DNA from: an uncultured Muribaculaceae bacterium
GTDB taxonomy: Bacteria; Bacteroidota; Bacteroidia; Bacteroidales; Muribaculaceae
NCBI GenBank assembly: GCA_910578305.1
Contig: CAJTQH010000006.1
Coordinates: forward strand, 39,002 to 53,981
Length of the DNA: 14,980 bases
Direction: 5' to 3'
Part shown: one piece after another, positions 1 through 9,768 of the stretch
Layout of the letters: the number at the start of each line of letters is the position of its first letter
Position numbering within the stretch: position 1 is the first letter of the stretch
Position numbers and translations under genes: made by a program
The notes under the pieces: model-generated
The model's input: only the letters and a program-made list of their open reading frames with translations
What the model was told of the DNA's origin: nothing
The model's database searches: none

Positions 1-1
1 G

Positions 2-313
2 TCAATTCCGGCTCCAGATCTCGAACTCGTGATCGTGAGCGGCGACCACACTCGTCTCAAAAATGTGAAAGGAATCGGAATAAAAACCGCACAAAGAGTG
101 ATTGTAGACCTCCGCGATAAAATAAAACCCAGTGGAAATGCGTTAATCAATCAGCCCGATATAACTTCAGAAGTATACGACGAAGCACTCTCGGCTCTGA
201 TAATGCTTGGGTTTGCAAGACCTCAAAGCCAGAAAGTGCTGAAAAAGATATTTGAAGCCGACCCCACCGTAAAAGTGGAAGTGGCCATAAAAAAAGCCTT
301 GGCCATGATGTGA
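2..313 (+). CDS. ruvA: Holliday junction branch migration protein RuvA, C-terminal part (5' end outside window)
   Basis: RuvA binds the four-way Holliday junction as a tetramer and loads the RuvB motor for branch migration in recombinational repair; it acts in the cytoplasm. The frame is open from base 2 to the TGA stop, giving 103 residues, about half of the roughly 200-residue family length. The visible part carries the second helix-hairpin-helix, centred on VKGIGIKTAQRVIVDLRDKI, the usual DNA backbone contact of domain II. A polar linker follows, then the C-terminal three-helix domain III that touches RuvB (EALSALIMLGFARPQ to the end). The true start lies left of the window; the GTG at 29 is internal. 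sprA follows after 75 bases, an order also seen in other Bacteroidota. Identity is near certain from the HhH motif plus domain III. Confidence 0.95.
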   Translation, partial: SIPAPDLELVIVSGDHTRLKNVKGIGIKTAQRVIVDLRDKIKPSGNALINQPDITSEVYDEALSALIMLGFARPQSQKVLKKIFEADPTVKVEVAIKKALAMM

Positions 314-388
314 CATTAGTGTCCGCATACCACACGTGACTTGCAGACAGCTATATAGGGTGCTATGACAATATCGTAAGTAAGAGCC

Positions 389-3300
389 GTGACAAGCCGC
401 AAAGATAATAACAGAGTACTCCGACGTATGCTCCGATCCATAGCATGGTTTATGGTGACGGTAGTGGCATTATCGGCTATTATCGTACATGCGCAATACT
501 ACAAATCCGATCTTCCGGCACCTGCCCCGGCTCCTGCATTGCCACAGTCTTCGACTCAAACCGATTCGGTCTCTACCCCCACGCCTATCAGACAGATAGC
601 GCCAAAAGACTATAACGAACTTCTTGGACAAGAATTTTCAGCAGATCTTTCCACGCCATCCAATGTGCGCACTGTAACAGAGTTCGATCCCGAGACAGGC
701 TACTATGTCATACGTACACGAGTAGGCGACATGGACATATCAACCCCGTTTTTGCTAACCGAACAGCAGTACAACGACTGGCAGATGCGCCGCTCCATGC
801 AGCAATACTACAACAAACGCAACTCCGAACTCGCCACCGAAAGTAAAGACAAAAAGCCTTTTGACATTCTTGACATGAACTTCGCACTTGGTCCGCTCGA
901 AAAGATATTCGGCCCCGGAGGCGTGAAACTCAAGACACAAGGCTCGGTGCAGATCGACATGGGCATAAAATCCAACAAGACCGACAACCCGGCTCTGTCG
1001 CTCAACTCACGCCGCAAGACGTACTTCGACTTCGACCAAAAAATACAGGCCACAATCGCAGCTTCGGTAGGTGACCGCATGAAATTCAACATGACCTACA
1101 ACACTGACGCCACATTTGACTTCGACTCAAAAAACATAAAGTTGCAGTATGAAGGCAAAGAGGACGACATAGTGAAAAACATAGAGGCCGGCAATGTAAG
1201 CATGACCACCGGATCTCAACTTATACGAGGCAGCACAGCTCTTTTCGGTATCAAAGCCAAACTACAGTTCGGCCGGCTGACAGCCACAGCTCTCGTATCG
1301 CAGCAAAACTCCGAGTCGCGCTCCATCAGTACCAAGGGCGGCGTACAGACCACCCCGTTCAGCATCAATGCCGACGAATACGATCAGAACCGTCACTTCT
1401 TCCTCGCTCAATTTTTCCGCGAAAATTATGATCAATTCGCATCAAAACTCCCATATGTGTCATCAGGCGTGCAAATAACGCGAGTGGAAGTATGGGTCAC
1501 AAACAAAACCGGCAATTTCAACCAGAGCCGCAATGTAGTGGCATTCATGGACCTTGGCGAAAATAAAGTGCTTGCCAACGATTACTGGCAGGGCAATCCG
1601 ACTCTCGACAATCCGGCCAACGCATCCAACAATCTATTGTCGATAATCAAAACCCAGTACCCGGAAGCCCGCAACATCAACACCGTCACCCAGACTCTTG
1701 CTCCGCTGTCGGCATATGGTATCGAAGGCGGACACGACTATGAGAAAGTAGAGAGTGCTCGCCTGCTTGGCGAAAGCGAATATACACTCAACGCCACACT
1801 GGGTTACATCTCTTTTAAAAGCCAGATGAATTCCGACGATGTGGTAGGTGTGGCTTTTGAATACACATACAACGGCAAAATATATCAGGTAGGCGAATTT
1901 TCATCCGACATCACCTCTACCGATCAATCTCTATATGTGAAGATGCTGAAAGGCACCACCATCTCCACTAAATTGCCAATGTGGCGACTCATGATGAAAA
2001 ACGTATATTCACTCGGTGCATATCAGCTTCAGAGTTCCAACTTCAAGCTACAGATAAAATATCTCTCAGACACAACAGGCACTCAGATCAACTATCTGCC
2101 GGTACCCGGGCTGTCTGACAAGCCTCTGCTTCAGGTAATGAACCTCGACCGGCTGAATACTAACAACGAATCCGGATCCGACGGATTCTTCGACTACATA
2201 GACGGATACACCATACTGCCATCAAGCGGTAAAGTGATATTTCCTGTGGCAGAACCGTTTGGCAGTCACCTTGCCAAACAGATCGGCAACCCTGTATTGG
2301 CCGAAAAATATGTATATCAGGAACTCTACGACTCCACACTTGTGGTAGCGCGACAGTTTGCCGACAAAAACAAATTCATCCTAACCGGTGAATATCAAGC
2401 ATCTGCCGGCTCACAGATCCGGCTAAATGCCATGAACGTGCCACGCGGATCGGTAGTGGTGACAGCCGGAGGCGTGGTACTTACCGAAAACAGCGACTAT
2501 ACCGTAGATTACGCCATGGGCATAGTCACTATCACCAACCAGAGCATCATTGACTCCGGACAGAGCATCAATGTCACTCTTGAAAACCAATCGATGTTTT
2601 CGATGCAGCGCAAAACTCTGCTTGGAATTGATCTTAGCTACAAGTTCAATAAAAACCTCACGGTAGGGGGTACACTGCTACACTATGGAGAAAAAGCTCT
2701 GACCGAAAAAGTCAATATCGGAGATGAAGTGGTCAACAATACGATATGGGGCGTGAACTTTGCATATAACTCCGAATTCATGTGGCTCACCAACCTGCTC
2801 AACAAGATACCGACAGTAAATGCCACTGCCCCGTCGCGCATTTCACTTCAAGGTGAATTCGCACAACTGCTACCTCATCAGCAAAAGAGTGGCAGCAACG
2901 CCGGAAGTTCGTTTATCGATGATTTCGAATCGGCGCAGACTGGCATTGACCTGCGTTCGCCATACGCATGGTTTCTGGCATCGACTCCTTACGAAAGCGG
3001 TCCTGATGCATTATTTCCAGAAGCTGCCCTGAGCAACAATGTGGATTATGGTAAAAACCGAGCGCTCCTTAACTGGTACTACATTGACCGCATGTTTACT
3101 TCACGCAACTCCTCTCTCGCGCCTGGTTATATAAAAAGCGACCTCAAACAGCTATCAAACCCTTATGTACGAGAAGTAACATCGCACGAACTGTATCCCG
3201 ACCGTCAGCTGTCATATGGCGAATCATCCACCATCCAGACACTCAACCTTTCATTCTATCCCAACGAACGCGGTCCGTACAACCTTGATGGAATCAATAT

Positions 3301-6300
3301 AGATGACAACGGTTATCTCACCAATCCGGAAAAACGCTGGGGTGGAATAATGCGTCGACTCGACAACACCAACTTCGAGCAAAGCAACATCGAATATGTG
3401 CAATTCTGGCTGCTCAACCCATTTCTCGACCCCGAAAACCCCAACTATGAAGGTGGCGACCTATACTTCAACTTCGGTGAAGTATCGGAAGACATACTGA
3501 AAGACGGACTGAAATCATATGAAAACGGCCTGCCTTACAACGGCACTGATGAGCACGTCACCACATCCGTCTGGGGCCGCGTAAGCACAGAAAACTCTCT
3601 TACATACGCATTCGACAACAGCAATGAAGCCCGTCGTAATCAGGACGTTGGCCTTGACGGTCTGATAAACGAAGCCGAATTTTCATTTGAATCATACAAA
3701 CACTACCTGGACCAATTGCGCCAACGACTGCCCTCGGCCACAATCGAACGCATGATGACTGAACAGTTCTCGCCCTTCAACGACCCTGCAGGCGACAACT
3801 ATCACTTCTACCGCGGTTATGACTATGACGAACAGCGGCTGTCGATCCTCGAACGATATAAACGATATAATGGAGTGGAAGGCAACTCTTTGTCACCGGA
3901 TGAAGCCGGAGAACCTCTCTATCAGTCATCGCGCGCACTCCCCGACGTTGAAGACGTGAATCAGGACAATACACTCAACGAGTACGAACGCTACTACCAA
4001 TACAAGGTTTCAATACGTCCTGAAGACCTGCAAGTGGGCAAAAACTTCATTACCGACAAACAGGTATCGGTGGTGCCTACACGCGATGGCAGCGAACTTG
4101 AAGTAGAATGGTATCAGTTTAAAATTCCGTTGGCCGAATACGAGAAAATAGTCGGCTCGATCAATGGATTCTCCACCATACGCTTCGTGCGCATGTTCAT
4201 GACCGGATTCAAGAAAACCACTCACCTGCGATTCGCTTCCCTCGAACTTGTTCGAGGCGAATGGCGGCCATACGACTTCAATCTCAATAACCGAGGCGAA
4301 ACACCGGCAGAAGGCAAACTCGACGTATCAGTGGTGAATATCGAGGAAAACTCAGGCCGTACACCCGTAAACTATGTGCTCCCTCCCGGAGTATCGCGTA
4401 TTTCCGACCCCGGACAGTCGCAAATCGTACAGCTCAACGAGCAGTCGCTATCGCTTAAAGTCACTGATCTCAACGCCGGTGACGCAAGAGCCGTATACCG
4501 CAACACAGCCCAGGATCTTCGAAATTACAAGCGTATACAGATGTGGGTACACGCCGAATCGCTCATCGACAACGTCACAGACTTGCATTCAGGCGAATTG
4601 TCTTTGTTCATACGCCTCGGATCTGATGTCAAAAACAACTTTTACGAATATGAAATACCATTGCGTCTTACTCCTCACGGACGTTACAGCGACTCTCCGT
4701 CAGACCGACTCATCGTGTGGCCCGAACAAAACTTCATGAACTTCAAGCTACAGACACTTGTCGACCTCAAAAAAGCACGCAATCAAGCCAAACGCAATGA
4801 AGAAGAAGGCGTAGGATTCAGCACACTATACACCTCACACGACCCTGAAAATGAAAACAACCGCATATCAGTGCTCGGAAATCCGTCGCTGAGCGATGTG
4901 CGAGTGATTCTTATTGGCGTGCGCAACAACGCCTCGACCATGAAAGACGGCATAGTATGGATAAACGAGCTGAAAGTCACCGACTTCGAATCGGATGGAG
5001 GATGGGCGGCCGACGCTTCTGCTTCTCTGTACATGAGCGATGTGGCGACATTTAACTTCGGCGCACATCTTGAAACAGCCGGTTTTGGCGGAGTAGACCA
5101 AAGCCTCAACGAGCGACGTCTTGACGACTATTCACGCTACACCATGGCTGTACAGGCCGATCTGGGACGCTTCATGCCGGAAAAAGTAAAACTCCGCGCA
5201 CCCATCTTTTACTCGGTGACCAAAGAAAAGACCACTCCGAAATACAATCCGCTTGATCAGGACGTGCTGCTGAAAGACGCTCTCGAAGGAGCGTCGCGAC
5301 AGGAAAAAGACTCTATCAACGCATTTGCCATCGAACACTCCACCCAGCAAAGTTTCAGTCTGTCAGGACTCACATTCGATGTGAGAAGCCACAATCCAAT
5401 GCCTTGGGATCCGGCCAACTTTTCTGTAAATTTCTCTTTCAACAAGACATCAAAGACTGATCCAACTACCGAGTATGAAAATATCAGCGATTACCGTGGT
5501 AACTTCGTGTACTCATATTCGCCATATATTAAGCCATACAAACCGTTTGCCAAAATAAAATCCAAGTCTAAAAACGCACGTTTTTTCAAAGACTGGGAGC
5601 TTAACTGGTTGCCGAACTCCATATCATTCCTCACTTCCGTAAGCCGATACTATTACGAACAGCAGACCCGCAACGCTATCGACAACGACTTCCGCATGCC
5701 AGTATCCGTGAGCAAAAATTTCATATGGGACCGCCAGCTCGCAATAACATGGAATCTGACCAAATCACTCAACTTCACATTCAACTCCAATACCTCGGCC
5801 CGCATTGAAGAACCTATGGGAGCTGTGAATAAAAAACTTTTCCCAGACAAATACCGCGAATGGCGCGACACCGTGTGGAACAGCATACTCCACATGGGCA
5901 CACCGTGGAACTACAACCAGACCTTCACCGGCACATACCGCGCACCGTTCAACCGCATTCCGGCAATAGACTTCCTTTCGGCATCGGCCACCTACAACTC
6001 CACATACCGCTGGGATCGCGGTGCCACCATCTACGATCTCAATATGGGCAACACCATCAGCAACCAGTCGTCATGGAACGTCGACGGACGCATCAACTTC
6101 GAAGGACTTTACAATAAAAACGCCTATCTCAAGCGCATCAACACACGCTTTGCCTCCACAAAGCGAAATTCATCCCGACCCAAGACACAACCTAAGCCCA
6201 AACGCTTTGAACGCACTTACGCTCTAAAGGCCGACACATCTATATTCATCAAGCACAACCTGCGCAACAAGAAAGTCAAAGTCACGGCAGTGAAAGCGTC

Positions 6301-7858
6301 GGACAACAGCCGCTTCAACGTGCGTACACGTGTAGTGGACGCCAACAATGTGGAAGTGCTCACCCGCGGTACCGACAACATAAAGTTTACGATAATCGAG
6401 ATACTCAAGGACGAAAAATCGTTATGGACTGAGATTGGTGAACACGCCACCCGATTCGCCATGTCAGCACGAAGCGCATCTGTACGCTGGCGTAGCACCC
6501 GATCCATGTCTCTGCCGCTTTTCCAGCCTGATATCGGCAACATATTCGGACAGTCCAACAGCTACGGCCCCATGGCTCCCGGCCTGGACTTTGCATTCGG
6601 ATTTGTCGACGAATCATATATCTATCGTGCCAAAGAGCGCGGATGGCTAATGACCGACGACGGACAGACATCGCCGGCACTCTATTCGCAGACCAACGAA
6701 TTGAGCCTTGAGTTGTCGCTCGAACCTCTGCGCGGACTGAAAATACAGCTTACCGGCAACCGCACCGACAATCGCACTCAGCAGGTGCAATTCATGTACA
6801 CCGACATGCCCACCACCTATGCAGGAAGCTACACAAAGACACACTGCGCCATAGCTACCGCTCTCCAGAGCAGCAGCCCCGACAACGGTTATCAGAGCGC
6901 CACATTCGACCGATTCCTCTCCAACATCCCGGTAATAACTCAGCGTGTCGAAGCCCAGTATCACGGTCTGCGCTACCCGACTTCGGGCTTTATGGCCGAC
7001 AATGCCGTGGCCGGTCAGCCATTCAATCCGGAAGTAGGCACTGTGAGCCCCACTTCGAGCGATGTCCTCATTCCGGCATTTATCGCAGCCTATACCGGCA
7101 CAGATGCCCGTAAACAATATCTGTCACCATTCCCGTCTTTGGCCAAAGTGCTGCCAAACTGGCGAGTGACCTACGACGGACTGATCAACATAGGCAACCT
7201 GCGCAATATATTCAAGTCCTTCATGCTGACACACGCCTACCAATGTACATACACCGTAGGCTCATACTCATCGTATCTCAACTGGATTACCGCCGACGGA
7301 CAGAAACTCGGCTTCACACTCGACGAACTCACCGGTCGTCCAATCCCGTCGTCGCCCTACAACATATCATCCGTAGCCATCACTGAAAAGTTCGCACCTC
7401 TTATCGGTGCGGCCGTGATACTGCACAACAACATCTCGCTCAATGCCGAATTCCGTGAATCACGAACACTCACGCTCAACACCTCTGCCGCTCAGATGGT
7501 CGAGGCTTCACAGCGTGGCATCACAGCCGGCATCGGATATAAAATCGTAGGATTCAACACCGTATTGAAACTCAAAGGCTCGCAGACGGGTGTCAGCAAT
7601 GACCTCACCATTAACAGCGACTTTTCCTATCAGCTCAACCAAGCTCTGATACGACGCATCGAAAACAATTTCACACAGGCTACTTCTGGCACACGCACTC
7701 TGCGCATAAATCTGACAGCCAACTACATACTAAGTCGACGCATGACACTCGGACTATATTTCGAGCATCAAGTCAACACTCCACTCGTATCATCTACAGC
7801 CTATCCCACCACCAACACGGCTTTTGGCATGTCGTTTAACTTCTCACTTGCACGCTAA
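389..7858 (+). CDS. sprA: SprA/Sov family type IX secretion outer-membrane translocon
   Basis: SprA (Sov in Porphyromonas) is the giant single-chain beta-barrel through which type IX secretion cargo crosses the outer membrane; in gliding species it is also needed for motility. The 2489 residues fit the family, which runs to about 2400-2500. A signal peptide is visible: basic residues 10-16, a hydrophobic stretch to about 34, likely cleavage after A35 (VHA|QYY). An Ala/Pro-rich stretch follows at 43-52. Family hallmarks in order are the SprA_N-like region from about 170, FIDDFE at 842-847, RWGGIMR just after 980, RRNQDVGLDGL at 1082-1092, and the C-terminal PNWRVTYDGL and FAPLIGA blocks. The protein ends on an aromatic beta-strand (FNFSLAR), as outer-membrane barrels do. 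The GTG start at 389 follows the longest frame; ATG at 428 (residue 14) would keep the signal peptide and is a real alternative. Only two cysteines occur, C2153 and C2286. No frameshift is seen. The uup gene follows after 14 bases. Confidence 0.95.
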   Translation: MTSRKDNNRVLRRMLRSIAWFMVTVVALSAIIVHAQYYKSDLPAPAPAPALPQSSTQTDSVSTPTPIRQIAPKDYNELLGQEFSADLSTPSNVRTVTEFDPETGYYVIRTRVGDMDISTPFLLTEQQYNDWQMRRSMQQYYNKRNSELATESKDKKPFDILDMNFALGPLEKIFGPGGVKLKTQGSVQIDMGIKSNKTDNPALSLNSRRKTYFDFDQKIQATIAASVGDRMKFNMTYNTDATFDFDSKNIKLQYEGKEDDIVKNIEAGNVSMTTGSQLIRGSTALFGIKAKLQFGRLTATALVSQQNSESRSISTKGGVQTTPFSINADEYDQNRHFFLAQFFRENYDQFASKLPYVSSGVQITRVEVWVTNKTGNFNQSRNVVAFMDLGENKVLANDYWQGNPTLDNPANASNNLLSIIKTQYPEARNINTVTQTLAPLSAYGIEGGHDYEKVESARLLGESEYTLNATLGYISFKSQMNSDDVVGVAFEYTYNGKIYQVGEFSSDITSTDQSLYVKMLKGTTISTKLPMWRLMMKNVYSLGAYQLQSSNFKLQIKYLSDTTGTQINYLPVPGLSDKPLLQVMNLDRLNTNNESGSDGFFDYIDGYTILPSSGKVIFPVAEPFGSHLAKQIGNPVLAEKYVYQELYDSTLVVARQFADKNKFILTGEYQASAGSQIRLNAMNVPRGSVVVTAGGVVLTENSDYTVDYAMGIVTITNQSIIDSGQSINVTLENQSMFSMQRKTLLGIDLSYKFNKNLTVGGTLLHYGEKALTEKVNIGDEVVNNTIWGVNFAYNSEFMWLTNLLNKIPTVNATAPSRISLQGEFAQLLPHQQKSGSNAGSSFIDDFESAQTGIDLRSPYAWFLASTPYESGPDALFPEAALSNNVDYGKNRALLNWYYIDRMFTSRNSSLAPGYIKSDLKQLSNPYVREVTSHELYPDRQLSYGESSTIQTLNLSFYPNERGPYNLDGINIDDNGYLTNPEKRWGGIMRRLDNTNFEQSNIEYVQFWLLNPFLDPENPNYEGGDLYFNFGEVSEDILKDGLKSYENGLPYNGTDEHVTTSVWGRVSTENSLTYAFDNSNEARRNQDVGLDGLINEAEFSFESYKHYLDQLRQRLPSATIERMMTEQFSPFNDPAGDNYHFYRGYDYDEQRLSILERYKRYNGVEGNSLSPDEAGEPLYQSSRALPDVEDVNQDNTLNEYERYYQYKVSIRPEDLQVGKNFITDKQVSVVPTRDGSELEVEWYQFKIPLAEYEKIVGSINGFSTIRFVRMFMTGFKKTTHLRFASLELVRGEWRPYDFNLNNRGETPAEGKLDVSVVNIEENSGRTPVNYVLPPGVSRISDPGQSQIVQLNEQSLSLKVTDLNAGDARAVYRNTAQDLRNYKRIQMWVHAESLIDNVTDLHSGELSLFIRLGSDVKNNFYEYEIPLRLTPHGRYSDSPSDRLIVWPEQNFMNFKLQTLVDLKKARNQAKRNEEEGVGFSTLYTSHDPENENNRISVLGNPSLSDVRVILIGVRNNASTMKDGIVWINELKVTDFESDGGWAADASASLYMSDVATFNFGAHLETAGFGGVDQSLNERRLDDYSRYTMAVQADLGRFMPEKVKLRAPIFYSVTKEKTTPKYNPLDQDVLLKDALEGASRQEKDSINAFAIEHSTQQSFSLSGLTFDVRSHNPMPWDPANFSVNFSFNKTSKTDPTTEYENISDYRGNFVYSYSPYIKPYKPFAKIKSKSKNARFFKDWELNWLPNSISFLTSVSRYYYEQQTRNAIDNDFRMPVSVSKNFIWDRQLAITWNLTKSLNFTFNSNTSARIEEPMGAVNKKLFPDKYREWRDTVWNSILHMGTPWNYNQTFTGTYRAPFNRIPAIDFLSASATYNSTYRWDRGATIYDLNMGNTISNQSSWNVDGRINFEGLYNKNAYLKRINTRFASTKRNSSRPKTQPKPKRFERTYALKADTSIFIKHNLRNKKVKVTAVKASDNSRFNVRTRVVDANNVEVLTRGTDNIKFTIIEILKDEKSLWTEIGEHATRFAMSARSASVRWRSTRSMSLPLFQPDIGNIFGQSNSYGPMAPGLDFAFGFVDESYIYRAKERGWLMTDDGQTSPALYSQTNELSLELSLEPLRGLKIQLTGNRTDNRTQQVQFMYTDMPTTYAGSYTKTHCAIATALQSSSPDNGYQSATFDRFLSNIPVITQRVEAQYHGLRYPTSGFMADNAVAGQPFNPEVGTVSPTSSDVLIPAFIAAYTGTDARKQYLSPFPSLAKVLPNWRVTYDGLINIGNLRNIFKSFMLTHAYQCTYTVGSYSSYLNWITADGQKLGFTLDELTGRPIPSSPYNISSVAITEKFAPLIGAAVILHNNISLNAEFRESRTLTLNTSAAQMVEASQRGITAGIGYKIVGFNTVLKLKGSQTGVSNDLTINSDFSYQLNQALIRRIENNFTQATSGTRTLRINLTANYILSRRMTLGLYFEHQVNTPLVSSTAYPTTNTAFGMSFNFSLAR

Positions 7859-7872
7859 TCCTCTTCATTGTC

Positions 7873-9734
7873 ATGATCAGCTATCTACAAATCGAAAATC
7901 TCACTAAAAGCTATGGCGACCGCTTGTTGTTTGACTCCGTGACATTCGGAGTAAACCAGGGCGACAAGATAGGTCTCATAGCCAAAAATGGTACAGGCAA
8001 AACCACTCTGCTGCGCATAATATCCGGGCAGGAATCGCCCGACAGCGGCAGCGTGATATTCCGCAACGACCTCAAAGTTGGCATTGTGGATCAGACTCCT
8101 GAATTTGCTCCTGACGATACAGTGATACAAGCGTGCATGCAATATGACACCGCGGCATATCGGTCTACGAACAGGCTCTGTCAACAGGCGATTCAGAGGC
8201 TATCAATGCTGCAATTCCCGTCATGGATGCTGCGCAGGCATGGGACTACGACGACCGTATGAAACAGATGCTGCATTTGCTGAGAATCACGGACATCAAC
8301 GCCCGTATGCACACTCTTTCGGGCGGACAACGCAAACGCGTGGCCATAGCTCGCACTCTGCTCGACAATCCGCATCTGATCATTCTCGACGAACCAACCA
8401 ACCATCTTGATATCGAAGTAATAGAATGGCTCGAAGACTATCTGCGGCGTCAGAATGTGACACTGCTTCTTGTAACACACGACCGATATTTTCTCGACAG
8501 AGTGTGCAACAAGATACTTGAAATAGACAACCGCCGCATATATACCTACGACGGCAACTATGACTACTACCTTCGACGCAGAAGCGAACGCATCGAAGCC
8601 ATGGCCGCCGAACTCGACAAAGTGAAGAACACTCTTCGCAAAGAGCAGGAATGGATGCGACGTCAGCCACAAGCACGTGCAGGTAAAGCCAAATACCGGA
8701 TCGACGCTTTCTATAACCTGAAAGAGAAGTCTAAAATGGATCTGACCGAAAAGCAGGTCTCGCTTGATCAGATAAAGTCGGGATATATCGGCTCAAAGAT
8801 CTTTGAGGCCGAAAACATCAGCAAAAGCTGGGGCGACACCGTGATACTGCGTGATTTCTCATACGTATTCGCCCGCTACGACAAAGTAGGCATCATCGGT
8901 CGTAACGGAGTCGGCAAATCCACATTCATAAAAATGCTTCAGGGACTCATAGCTCCTGACAGCGGCAAATGGGATGTAGGGACTACCGTGAGGTTCGGCT
9001 ATTACAGTCAGGACGGCATTGAATTTGACAACTCAAAAAAGGTGATCGATGCCGTGACCGAAATAGCCGACAACATAGTGCTTGACGACAAGCAGAGCTA
9101 CACCCCCATGCAGTTTCTCACAAAATTTCTCTTCTCACCGGCCGATCAGCAGAAATACATACACACTCTTAGCGGCGGTGAACGATGCAGACTGCATCTG
9201 GCCACAGTGCTCATGCGTCGGCCTAACTTCCTTATACTCGACGAACCAACCAACGATCTTGACATACTCACACTCGGCATTCTTGAAGATTATCTGCGTG
9301 AATTTCAAGGCTGCATGATCGTTGTATCGCACGACCGATTCTTCCTTGACAGCATAGTTGATCACTTGTTTGTATTTGAAGGCGACGGTGTGGTACGGGA
9401 CTTCCCCGGTAGTTACAGCGACTATCGCCTGTGGATCAAAGAAAAGCAACAACAAGAGCGTAAACTTCAGGAGCAACTTCCGAAATCGGAAAGTTCCGAA
9501 AACCGACGCGAAACTCAACGCCCGCGCAAGATGTCTTTTAAGGAACGTCAGGAGTTTGAAAGCCTCTCTGCCGAGATCGACACTTTGACTCAAGAGAAAA
9601 ACGAACTTGATACCCTGTTCAATTCCGGAAACGAAATTCCCGACATAGCCAGTCTTTCGGCCCGTTACACCGTACTTACCGACCTGCTTGACGAAAAAGA
9701 GATGCGATGGCTCGAGCTATCTGAATTACAATAG
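7873..9734 (+). pseudogene. uup: Uup-type ABC-F ATPase, interrupted by a frameshift
   Basis: ABC-F proteins have two ATPase domains and no membrane part; Uup-type members act on ribosomes, probably on stalled elongation or assembly. The gene lies in two frames: 7873-8262 gives domain 1 up to about residue 98, then runs out of frame, and the true frame resumes near 8166 and runs to the stop at 9734. Rejoined, it gives about 620 residues, normal for Uup. Domain 1 has Walker A AKNGTGKT, signature LSGGQ, Walker B LIILDEPTNHLD and H-loop VTHD. The interdomain linker includes EWMRRQPQARAGK, the arm expected near the P-site tRNA. Domain 2 has GRNGVGKS, LSGGE, LILDEPTNDLD and VSHD. A charged C-terminal coiled coil (from about 9530) marks Uup among ABC-F types. 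All catalytic motifs are intact on both sides, so the break is recent or a sequence error. If real, the first frame makes a 129-residue dead product. Expression probably comes from the sprA transcript. Confidence 0.88.
8158..8168 (+). other. Frameshift site in uup (one net base missing)
   Basis: Frame 1 reads A-A-Y-R-S up to 8166 and then turns into non-homologous sequence (TNRLCQQAIQ). The frame that starts with TAC at 8166 reads YEQALSTGDSEAINAAIPVMDAA, which is the expected Uup continuation. Inserting one base between 8161 and 8166 restores a continuous protein (AYR-x-YEQAL). No long homopolymer and no clear slippery heptamer with a downstream hairpin is visible here. Confidence 0.85.
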
Positions 9735-9768
9735 CATGTGACAAACATTCCCAATCCTCCGTGAAGCC

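Noticed and set aside
314..388. Terminator or promoter between ruvA and sprA
   Set aside because: I found no stem followed by a T run and no TAnnTTTG element in these 75 bases, so sprA may be read from an upstream promoter.
4374..4739. Open frame of 121 residues on the plus strand inside sprA
   Set aside because: It is an out-of-frame reading of sprA, rich in Ser, Thr and Cys, with no upstream signal; sprA is intact over this stretch.
6647..7117. Open frame of 156 residues on the minus strand inside sprA
   Set aside because: It is antisense to the conserved C-terminal barrel of SprA and shows no motif, signal peptide or promoter of its own.
8158..8180. Programmed -1 ribosomal frameshift in uup
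   Set aside because: No X-XXY-YYZ slippery heptamer is seen at the junction and no clear hairpin follows; ABC-F genes are not known to me to use recoding. A missing base is simpler.
8193..8672. Open frame of 159 residues on the minus strand over uup
   Set aside because: It is antisense to the first ATPase domain and linker of uup; no recognisable domain.
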